NCBI GenBank assembly: GCA_015179045.1
Contig: WHUZ01000044.1
Coordinates: forward strand, 434,001-498,000
Length of the DNA stretch: 64,000 bases
Source: Kalaharituber pfeilii
Lineage: Eukaryota; Ascomycota; Pezizomycetes; Pezizales; Pezizaceae
Direction: 5' to 3'
In this document: positions 55,557 through 64,000 of the stretch, in pieces
Layout: each line of letters starts with the position of its first letter
How positions within the stretch are numbered: the stretch's first letter is position 1
The notes under the pieces: model-generated
The model's database searches: none
What the model was told of the DNA's origin: nothing
Seen by the model: the letters and a program-made list of their open reading frames with translations, nothing else
Position numbers and translations under genes: made by a program

Positions 55557-56353
55557 GGCACTAGTACTGGACGTGTATATATAGAAGTTATTCAGAGTTA
55601 GTAATCTGGTTGCACTACCCTCGGACAGGTTAAATAAGTAGATCATTTCTGTATAAGGTTAATTCCTCTTACTCCACTAATACTAATTAAGTGAAGCTAG
55701 CAATCTTGACGTGTAACAATTTAAGGGCCTCTCATACAAAGTATAAAATCTTCAATTTCAACAACGCCTTCATATTTTTCAAATTTGAAAGCGACTGATT
55801 GTAGAGCAGACATAATTTCGTTCTTTAAACTTTAATCAGATGTTGTTGGGTGGTGAAATTGAATCTCAAGTTTGAAGTCCTAAATTTTAATCCACCGTAC
55901 CTAGTTGTTAGACAAGGATCTAGCTGCGATAAAGGGGAGGCAGTGAAGCAAGTGGGCTTAGCGTGGTTACATAATAATATTTGTCCAAGTCCGTCTACAT
56001 TAGCTGGCGGCAATGTATTCGCATGCATCATCCCTCGAATTCGAGCTTGCGATTCAGCAACATTTCGCGCAATTATTGCAATTCCTGCACCCTGTAACAG
56101 ACCTCTTGAGAAAATTTTGGACAAGCCTCTTTTTCCTTAAGCTCACCAATTCAATGGTCGTCAAGGCGCATGTCTGCTCTCATTCTTGGTATCATGGATG
56201 CAGATTATGAAGAATATTCCTTCAAATGCACTTTAGTAATTGGGCGCAATGCGCACTGCGTTAGTGCAGTCTCAAGATTTCAAATGATAAACTTAGGCCC
56301 ATAATCTTTCATTCCGATAAAGGCGAGCGACGGCTATTTTGAGGAGCTCACTT

Positions 56354-56502
56354 GTATGTAGGGCGGGGTTAGGATTGGGGTTTTTTAGGCGGGTAGTTTC
56401 TGTCGTTGTTGTTAACTTTTTCTTTTCTTATAGCACAACATCGCCATAGCCCTTAGGGCGGCATGCGATTAATGATATAAAAAAAAAAAAAAAAAAAAAA
56501 AA
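56354..56502 (+). mobile_element. LINE 3'UTR plus type-1 tail (149 nt)
   Basis: Flanked by the perfect 13-bp repeat GAGGAGCTCACTT (56341-56353 and 56503-56515). It contains about 85 nt of 3'UTR before CATCGCCATAGCCC. It is an intermediate between tail-only insertions and longer truncated LINEs. Confidence 0.95.
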
Positions 56503-56659
56503 GAGGAGCTCACTTTAACCCTGCAATCCAAACTATTACGCCTGTTCCTTTGTGCTGGGATTCCCAAAAGAAATAAATGGTGGTTACCAGATGCTAGGGT
56601 TCTTTCCAAGATACATGGCCAGGACTTAGTTAGGTTCAATCATCCAAGGACTAGCTAGT

Positions 56660-56790
56660 AAAAGTTGTATTCGGATATTAGCGCATAATGTGCATTAGTA
56701 CCCTGTCCGAATACTTTACTGGTTGGTAGCCATAAGACAGTGGCCAAAGTCATTATGTGAGGTATTGGACAGCTGACGTGATGAAACTAT
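56660..56790. mobile_element. Decayed Tc1-like MITE relic
   Basis: Words such as CCGAATACTTTACTGG, GGTAGCCATAAGACAGT and GGACAGCTGACGTGATGAAA match the interior of the 39890-40196 MITE in inverse orientation with many differences. The termini are not preserved. Confidence 0.5.
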
Positions 56791-57550
56791 GATATTATTA
56801 ATCAAGAATCACCTAAAGAGATATAGTAAGGTGCTGCATCTAATTTGCCCTCATTTGTTGAATTGTAGAGTTAATGTAGAATTATCTATCTTTGGAGGCT
56901 GTTCTCATACATATGGTTTCTATGGGAAATATGAATAATTTCACAACCACTACAGGTACTTCCTAACTACGTTGCTCATAACTTCCAACTAAGTTATCCT
57001 ATTATCTGTGAGAGTCTGAGTTTTGTTAATGAATTTATTACAGGTGTAGCATGCAGAATTCAAGAGTGGTGACATTTGTATGGGGATCCCATGCAACAAA
57101 ATAAATGCCAAGCCTCCCAGCAGAAATGCGACAAGCCATAATTCCTTCGCATCCACTATTTTCGACGAACAAAGTGCTAGATAGCAGGAATTACCCTTTG
57201 CCTAATATCTACATAAAGCGCATTAACAAATGCTGTTGTGGTTGTTGAAATATTGAGTGCGAGAGTTGCCCAGTTTTGGTGATAAATGTGTCCGGGAAAG
57301 TGGTGACTTGATTTTGGTGTTGGTATAAGCTGCCGGGGCCTGCACATCTTATCCTCGCATGCACACTGCCGCAGAACCCACAGCCAGCAATTCCTCTACA
57401 AAAAGCAATACCCCCTGTTAGTTTGGTTTTGCTGTTTGGTTGCACAAATAGAGCCCTGTTAGTTTGATTATTATCTTTGGTTGCACTACCTTGCCCCGCA
57501 AGTTGCAAGTGAGTTTGCAAGTTGCGAGTGAGCTTGACACTACCGACCTT

Positions 57551-57845
57551 TTTTTTTTTTTTTTTTTTTTTATATCAATAATCGCGTACCGCCCTAAGGG
57601 CTATGGCGACCAGATGAACGAATCAATGAAACCACAGCCTCCGGCACGGTAAACAAAATCGACCCAACGCTCTACCAGTTATTCCTCTATGTGTCCCTAT
57701 ATAATCCGAACGATGAGACCCGGAAGTTTCTCCATCTGCATATTTCAGTTCCGCATCTACGTGGAAGTGCTGGCGTTCCCTATTACTACTGCTTCAGGGA
57801 TTCTTTTTTTTTTTTTTTATATCATTCCTCGCATGCCGCCCTTGG
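57551..57845 (-). mobile_element. Two type-1 tails (57551-57609 and 57805-57842)
   Basis: Each is poly(T) followed by the inverse type-1 hairpin (TATATCAATAATCGCGTACC and TATATCATTCCTCGCATGCC). The second lacks the 5' arm. Flanking repeats are short or unclear (CGACC; GGATTC / GGATCC). Confidence 0.7.
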
Positions 57846-58226
57846 ATCCCAAGGAAGACTATACCTTCTTATGACGGGTGCGAGCATCCTGCCTGCTAAA
57901 CCTTTTGTCGTCATCGCAGATCTCGCATCTTACTTTCTCGCGAGTTGTATTGTGAATTGTATCTTCATGACGAGTGAGATCATAAGGCCGTGAAAACACA
58001 GGGATTCAACCTTCACCGTCGTCATTGGTTCTTGCCCCGGTACCAACAAAGCACTTCTACCATCAACCGTTGTCATCAATGGACGATCATCTGATGCCAG
58101 AACTGCTGTCCGCAGAGCTCTTGCCTCTTGCTACAACAAGTCTAACAACCATGATTGCTCCCGCAATAGCTCTGGACCCAGGTCTGCAAAGGGCAAATCA
58201 GTTCCTGATACTTCTTCCACCAGGGA

Positions 58227-58835
58227 TTGAGCCACGGAGGATTCTTTACAGGTAGTTATGCATCATTTACAGATTCCGAACCCATTTCACAGTTTTCAGG
58301 TACTGATCTGCCAATAAACGAACATAGTCGGACTGTATCAGAAGGCCATGAAACCTTTTCAGACAACCCTTTGAGCGGATCGCATCATCAACAGGAATTT
58401 GCAAGAGCACTACCAAATATGTACATTTGCAGCCAACTCCCAATTCAAGACAGCCAGTTTCCTGGACTTGATACCTTGGTTACCGACGTTTCAATTTCCA
58501 ACACGATTTTTGACAACATACATTCAGCAGTACCACCACCCTGCATTACCTATCCACAAGTGATCAATAACCTCATTAGGTATTCACTTCATGAGAGCCA
58601 GGAGAGCCCTGAGATATTCAGCAGCACCATGGACCACAAAGACGACCTTACACATTTTCACAGCCAGAACGCTCAGTCTGTCATCAATGCTGCAGCTGCA
58701 GCTTCTCAACAACCTCAAGTCATGTGCTGGATGTCTCCTAATATTCCAAATGACTTTGTGCCAGCTCCATCATGTCCGGAATATGAAATCAGATTCGAAG
58801 AGCCTACAATTTGTGGAGGCTCCTCCCCTAATTGA
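58227..58835 (+). CDS. Distant family member, copy D (partial model)
   Basis: An open frame of about 200 codons (SHGGFFTGSYASFTDSEPIS ... ) with Gln/Ser-rich sequence and INAAAAASQQPQVMCWMSPN. It ends with a relative of the family signature, MSPNIPNDFVPAPSCPEYEI. In the next frame VEAPPLIDMQRVC resembles the VETV...MQRVC ends of B and C, so a one-base shift may separate D from its original end. There is no intron between the exon 2- and exon 3-like parts. The 5' exon is unresolved: 58010-58226 contains TFTVVIGSCPGTNK in another frame, and a splice at ACCAG 58220 or CAGGTAGTT 58247 is possible. Function unknown. Confidence 0.4.
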   Translation: MSHGGFFTGSYASFTDSEPISQFSGTDLPINEHSRTVSEGHETFSDNPLSGSHHQQEFARALPNMYICSQLPIQDSQFPGLDTLVTDVSISNTIFDNIHSAVPPPCITYPQVINNLIRYSLHESQESPEIFSSTMDHKDDLTHFHSQNAQSVINAAAAASQQPQVMCWMSPNIPNDFVPAPSCPEYEIRFEEPTICGGSSPN

Positions 58836-58839
58836 CATG

Positions 58840-60850
58840 CAGAGGGTATGCTCAACACGACGCCAATCGGTAATATTATGGGTTTTTCGTGCATGCATGC
58901 AGAACCAGGCTGACTGTGACCCTTAAAGCAGACTCATGTCAATACCTATGGATCCTATGTTCCAACCTCTCTGTCCGGGGGCAAGCGGGAGAAAGAAACA
59001 TTTATCGGAGGTGTACGTAGCTCCTTGCGAAAGATGAATGCATGGAATTGTTACATTTTACATTGCTTTTGCTGCTGTTGTATCTTTCGGGTATACTGTA
59101 TTAGCCATGCATCCTAGGGTTTCCCCCTACTCTGCAAGTAACAGCGCAAAGTGCTTCGGTCAATTGCTTTTTGAATTGCTTCAGCTTGGTTTTTGTCAGG
59201 TTTACTTATATTTTTTCATGCCATATTTATTTTATTTTATTTTATTTTGTTTTGCTTTGTTTTATTTGATTATTTTTATTTTATTTATTTATTTATTTAT
59301 TGTTTTTTGTGCTTTCGTGCTACGCAAAGCGTATTCAACGTAGACTTCATTTACAACTTTCGTTATCACTCATACGCAAGAAAATCAGCTACAGCTACGA
59401 TACATCTGAGTGCCAAGACCTTTTTTCTCTACCAATTGGATTCAATCTCCTTGCATAGAACATACCACTTTCTCTCAATAACATTTGGAACAAGAAGGAA
59501 AAGTTTATGCGTGTCCTTTACGTAATAGTTATTGCAAGTACTGCCGCTAGTAACGTTCCGGAATTAGATGAAGTTATGTATTTGGTACCTTTGTAATATT
59601 CCCGAATGGAAATCGATTTCTACAAAATTCAAAATTTAATATACAGTAATGATATCCTGGCCCTGTTGTGGGCTGTGTACTCATCAGGTAACAGAACCAA
59701 GCAAGAAGAATTTTTCCAGTTTTTCGTTCTTGCCTCGCCGCCAGCGTTCGCAGGCAAGCACCATACCCATGTTGCGTAGGTACCAATTACATGTCTGAAT
59801 CTTCTTTCTCTTTCGCCTTTTTGCTTTTTTCGCGTTTTGTTGATCTACACCCCGTAAGTTGTCGCACCAATTAAACCCGGTCGTGCTAGGAGCGCTGGCT
59901 GCGAACAATGTGTGTTCGGGTTAGCTGTGCAGGTGAAGCTCCACTTCTGGCATGCGCATGGGCCCACAACCCTGGCTGTGCGGTGTTCTAATTTGGCCGG
60001 TGCCAGGGAGCCCTGCCACGCCTGGAGCGGCAACCACCGCAATGGCTGAATCGTTTGCAAAAACAGGCCTGATCGTCGATGAGTGCCGGAACTGTGCTGC
60101 GTTTTAGGCTAGCTGCAGCGCCCAGGCAGCACGCACACACCCACACTCATTATTTTCATATTATTATTCCGAGCGCTTAAAAGAAGGAGCCTCCCAACCT
60201 GATTGTGCACGCAGCTCCCAACTTGATTTTTCAAAAATTCTGGAACTATTAGCAGCACGTCTACTTCATACGACATGACTCCTGAAAGTTCAACTCGACA
60301 CAATGACCTTTGCAGAACGCGCCCTTGGAACCGACTCCTCAACTACAGCTACCACGTGCGACACCTACACAGACCGAAAGCTCTCAGCACGCTGACCTAA
60401 TTTCTTATTCCAAAATGCCACACCCCTTATGCTTCCCCTTTGGGTGAACTCGTGAGGATTATTCAGCACTCACCGCTGTTGTCAAAACATTCAACTTCAC
60501 GCCAAGAGCTAATAGGAGGACTCAAATACCAGTAACTACCATTCGACATACCGAAGGAAGGACGAAGCCAAGCCCTCTCCCGGAAGTTCCTCATCCCGCC
60601 CCGCCGGAGCGCTGTACCCCCTCTTGAGAAGGATCGGAATCTACATTGGGGACTTGTCAGGAGTAAGTTGGGGGAGGTAGGAATGAGTTGCAACTTGGTT
60701 GTGGAATGGAAATTAAGGTCCGAAGGAGGCACTCTATCGATGCGATGGTGAGATCCAAATTGGGGTTAGATTCACAAGAGATGGAGTTTTGATAGTCTGG
60801 GCGGTTAGTGGAAGAGGAAGCTTCGTTGAGCAACTTTGGAGTTTTCAGCC
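58840..60850. other. No supported gene; AT-rich low complexity at 59215-59320
   Basis: A TTTTATTTTA-type tract at 59215-59320 and short frames on both strands. Nothing similar to other parts of the window was noticed. Confidence 0.4.
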
Positions 60851-60852
60851 AC

Positions 60853-60912
60853 CCTGCCATAGCGAGTAGCAGTAAGCGGGTTTACTTGATTAGAAAAAAA
60901 AAAAAAAAAAAA
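60853..60912 (+). mobile_element. Type-2 tail insertion, diverged
   Basis: ACCCTGCCATAGCGAGTAGC, then AAGCGGGTTTACTTGATTAG and poly(A). The TSD is unclear. Confidence 0.75.
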
Positions 60913-61059
60913 ACCTATACCCCTGGCACTCATGGACTCAATCACAGTCAGAGAATCCTCCACAGCCTGCAACGAGTCCCGGCAAGGTCCATTACAGTAC
61001 TACATTCGATAAAATCCAGCCCTGAGCTCTCGACAACACAACAGCTGAAATACAACCTC

Positions 61060-61850
61060 CGAAAGCAGCCTGAGCATCTCTCAAATCAGAAATAACTCCG
61101 GGAAATGTCAGTAAGCTTCAGCAAAGCAGAGCCAAAGAGCGTGCTAAAGAGAATGGAAACATCAACATTTGCAGGATTTGGCCCTACCTGCCCACCCCCT
61201 CAGCCACCATACCATCACCACTACGGACCAACCCCCCCTCCCCCAACCCATCAGCGTCAACTCCCCGAGAAAGCGGCAATTAGATTGGGAAAAAGTAACG
61301 AAGATTATGCCTTTTGGTCAAGTGCGATGATGGTGCATGGAGGAACCTTGAGGCGAAGCTAGAGAATATCCTTTATTGACTGGAAACCGCAATCAAAGAG
61401 ATGGAAAGGACTCCTGGGTTTCAATAATGGAGGGAATGGGGGCATTCATTGAAGAGGGGTGAAAGACTAGTTTGGTCGCGGTAGGACTAAATCAGTCGTG
61501 GTCGTGGTATACCTGAAGGAAGAAGTCGAGTTAGCACTGCCGAGGTGAGATTGAGAGGGAGAAAGTGGAAGGAGGGAAGGGGGAAAATCGTGGACACTGA
61601 CGTGAACTTGTTTTCTTGTTTTGGTTTTTGTGCCATAGGTGTGTCGTGGTGCTTCTTACTCTTTTTTTTTTTTTTTTTTTTTTTTTTTCCATATCAGTTA
61701 TTCTGGTTTACTTACTTCGGTTCTCGGGTCTATCTTCGGAACGTGGGTCTGTTCCTTGGCTTGTTTTTGTACCTAGTCCTTTGACGCAACTTTGCTATGG
61801 CTCGTCATAGTCAAGTAGGGCTATATACTAGTACTGAATGGAAAAAAAAA
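61060..61850 (+). mobile_element. Decayed ORF1-type LINE with degenerate type-1 tail
   Basis: Pro-rich N-terminal part (CPPPQPPYHHHYGPTPPPPT). Frameshifted C-terminal relics AMMVHGGTLRR, VVVVYLKEEVEL and VRLRGRKWKEGRG correspond to the VVHGIALRK, SVVVYLE and VRLGGRWLR parts of ORF1. A degenerate tail (CGTCATAGTCAAGTAGGGCT ... GTACTGAATGG) and A run end at about 61850. A T run at 61664-61688 marks a further minus insertion. Confidence 0.6.
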
Positions 61851-61859
61851 AATAAGAGG

Positions 61860-62895
61860 GAAAAAAAAATAGAGGACAGCTATGACAGGCAGGGCATGGA
61901 CACAAAGCAGGGCAGAAAACTCACCGTTGTAATGGGAGGGTCTTCAGCAATTCCATTCCAATGCTCAACTACTACTATTGTTACTGTTCCTACTTAAACC
62001 CAATTTATTCGCTCACTGGGGGTTACTTTCCATCTCACGTTCTAAATCCCTACCCACCGTCTTTTCACTACTCACCTGCCTAAGTTGCAGTTGCCACCCA
62101 TCGTCTTGCTACTGCTCATAATTTTATGGCACAGCTGACGTCTTGCGAAAAGGCGTTTTGGGATTATTCCGGATCGTATCATATCAGTATTGTGGAGGCT
62201 CATTCTATAAAGCCAGCCAATGGCGCAGATTCCGCAGGCTACATACTTATGACTCGTAACCAATCAGCAGGGATTCAATTTGCGATCGCCTTTGCGTAAG
62301 AATATGCAGGTTTTCGCCTCGGCCCAATACAGCGCTGCCAAAACGGGCTCAAGGCTAGCTCGCCATGGAGGATGGATGGTGTGCCTTGTATCGTTGCACA
62401 GCCGTGTCGGGGGAAAAAGCAAAGAGCAGCAATAGACGTGGCCAGATGCAGTATCTCGAGCCAGCCCGCTCCAGTTCCCCCCTACCGTGCCCGATGTGGT
62501 AACAATGTGCCCAATTTCCTCTCTTGGCACTCCTTGTCATGCATTCCTTGCAACACTATTTATTATGGATATATTGCAACTATGGAAATTGCATAGCATT
62601 ATACTAATTTGATATCGCTGAATTAGAATTTTTGCCATCATTATAGAGAAAAAATCAAAATCCCAATATTTACAACCAAAGTCATCATTATTCACCTAAA
62701 TTGAGCCCTCGCTGTATATAACATAGCTCAATATTTACAGGAAAAATAATATAGGAAACTAGTGATACTCATCCATCTAGTGCTGGTCTTTTTATTTGAA
62801 GTCAAAAGTTTCACAACCAGATCATATGGGACACAGTTCACCTTCAAATTTATAGAAGTGGTTCACATTCTGGAGCTAATCTTCATCCTTATCAA
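61860..62895. other. No recognisable feature
   Basis: Short frames on both strands without support; AT-rich toward 62600-62890. Confidence 0.4.
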
Positions 62896-62897
62896 TA

Positions 62898-62948
62898 TTA
62901 AAATTTTGGCCCTGCCATGGCGAACAGCTGCATGCGGGGTCATGTGAT

Positions 62949-62975
<27 letters not shown>
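62898..62975 (+). mobile_element. Type-2 tail insertion (78 nt)
   Basis: Twelve extra bases (TTAAAATTTTGG) precede CCCTGCCATGGCGAACAGCT, then poly(A). Flanked by the perfect 11-bp repeat CCTTATCAATA (62887-62897 and 62976-62986). Confidence 0.93.
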
Positions 62976-62979
<4 letters not shown>

Positions 62980-63030
62980 ATCAATACTGTACCCAGAGTG
63001 CTCAAGTGATTCAGGATTACTGGGACTTGT

Positions 63031-63057
63031 AGTAGTAGTAGTAGTAGTAGTAGTTGA
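63031..63057. repeat. (GTA)n microsatellite
   Basis: About eight uninterrupted GTA units. The surrounding sequence to 63680 has no supported gene; 63150-63480 is pyrimidine-rich. Confidence 0.9.
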
Positions 63058-63682
63058 AGCACCAGGGGTAAAGCAATAACTCTTTCTGAGGTGTCAGGTG
63101 TGACATAAGAGGCTTGTGCCTCGAGATCTGCTGCTGGAGCCTCCTTCCCTCCCTTCCTATTCTAGTATTCAGATCCTCCCATCTCAGGCACTAGAGGCCT
63201 TCTCCAGCTCCAGCGTAAATCCCCCATGGACTCTTTTTGTAGCTCGCTCAGCTGCAGCCATTTCTCTCTATTTCTGTTCCTCTTCTGCCTTCCTTTCATG
63301 CTCCTCCGCTGTTAGGTATTTTGCACATCAACTGCTTTTTTCTTATCCTACTATCCTAGGCTATTTTCGCAACTTCCAGAGTTTCTCTTCCGCTTTTCTC
63401 ACCTTCTCTGGTACTTTCTGTTCCTTTTTCAGCATCTTCCATTGTTTCTTTTCCTCCGCTTGCAGTGCTGCTTTGACTTCAGCTCCAAGCGGCAAAGGAG
63501 CGAGTGTAATGGGGTCGTAGGCGCAGAGAACCACCGTCCCCCCTGGTTAGCAAAGAAACCCTTGACTAGGAATACTTACCAGTCCTCTGTGTAGCTCACA
63601 TAGCAATGCCCGCCTGCGACCCATATATTTGCTGTCGCATATTGCATGCGTCGCATATGCGCTCCATCGGCCACCCACCATG

Positions 63683-64000
63683 TAGTGAGCGGCACGAGCC
63701 GAGCCAGCTCGAGCTCAAACGAGCCAAGATCATGCTAGTGTTTTTCTTGACAGCTCGCTAAAATGCTTAGCCAGTGCAAGGTTTCATAAACTGTAAATAC
63801 CTAATATAGTAATAATTAGAGACTTGGAGCTCATTCTGACCTACCAACAACTTCGAAATGCACAATTTACCTGATAGTAGTGAGAAAGATGAAAATTTAG
63901 CTTAGTTTAGTTTAGTTTGTCAATATTATGTATATAATCAATTCAGGCTCGAGCCGAGCTCACTTACTCACGAGCTGGCTCGAGCTCACCCTCCAGCTCG
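63683..64000. mobile_element. hAT-type MITE, copy 3, cut by window end
   Basis: Begins TAGTGAGCGGCACGAGCC and is nearly identical to 16312-16651. The last terminal repeat and the right TSD lie beyond the window. Confidence 0.92.

Noticed and set aside
57209..57520. 103-codon minus frame with clustered Cys/Gly
   Set aside because: No recognisable Cys pattern, paralogue or splice context; composition matches the surrounding non-coding DNA.

Overview
This is a repeat-dominated stretch of a filamentous fungus genome. Evidence: genes with short introns (62 to about 190 nt) using GTGAGT/GTAAGT donors and CTAAC- or CTGAC-like branch points; non-LTR retrotransposons (LINEs) with poly(A) tails, an RNase H domain and a Cys/His knuckle, as in Tad1-like fungal elements; solo LTRs; and several families of terminal-inverted-repeat DNA elements. 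The density of nested, non-RIPed-looking repeats would suit a repeat-rich ascomycete of the truffle/Pezizomycete type, but that placement is inference. I found no rRNA gene, intact tRNA gene, CRISPR array or full-length autonomous transposon.

Genes. 2124-3116 (267 aa) and 5404-7622 (718 aa) are two-exon orphan genes on the + strand. A family of related, unrecognised three-exon genes follows: copy A (11968-13066, +, intact), copy B (47298-48511, +, decayed), copy C (53141-54242, -, intact) and a distant relative D (about 58227-58835, +). A and B lie in a segmental duplication of about 3 kb. A possible membrane-protein frame (23121-23906, -) and an exon relic (22652-22976) are weak calls.

Mobile DNA. 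LINE-derived sequence occurs as ORF2 3' fragments (RNase H plus knuckle), as a separate ORF1-only family of about 1.39 kb, and as about 20 insertions of only 38-78 nt that contain a conserved 3' hairpin plus poly(A), most with a perfect or near-perfect target-site duplication (TSD). Two tail families exist: type 1 (CGCCATAGCCC...GGGCGGCATGCG then ATGATATA-polyA) and type 2 (CCCTGCC...GCGGGGTCACGTGA-polyA). DNA elements include a hAT family (8-bp TSDs; a 4-kb relic with a transposase C-terminal motif and three MITEs), TA-flanked MITEs, an 87-bp MITE with a 9-bp TSD, and an element encoding a CXC-like Cys cluster. Solo LTRs have 5-bp TSDs.

Layout: 1-1.7 kb minisatellite/MITE; 2-7.6 kb two orphan genes; 8-9.5 kb inverted MITE pair; 10.2-13.4 kb copy A locus; 13.4-22.3 kb LINE fragments and nested elements; 22.6-24.5 kb weak genes; 24.6-32.6 kb retroelements around a 3-kb stretch with nothing recognisable; 33-44.5 kb two deep nests (34.1-37.8 and 37.8-44.5 kb); 45.2-48.9 kb copy B locus; 49-52.6 kb ORF1 elements; 53-54.2 kb copy C; 55-64 kb sparse tails, copy D and a hAT MITE at the window edge. 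The retroelements probably share one LINE machinery (not present here) that recognises the 3' hairpins; the genes show no functional link beyond the A-D paralogy.
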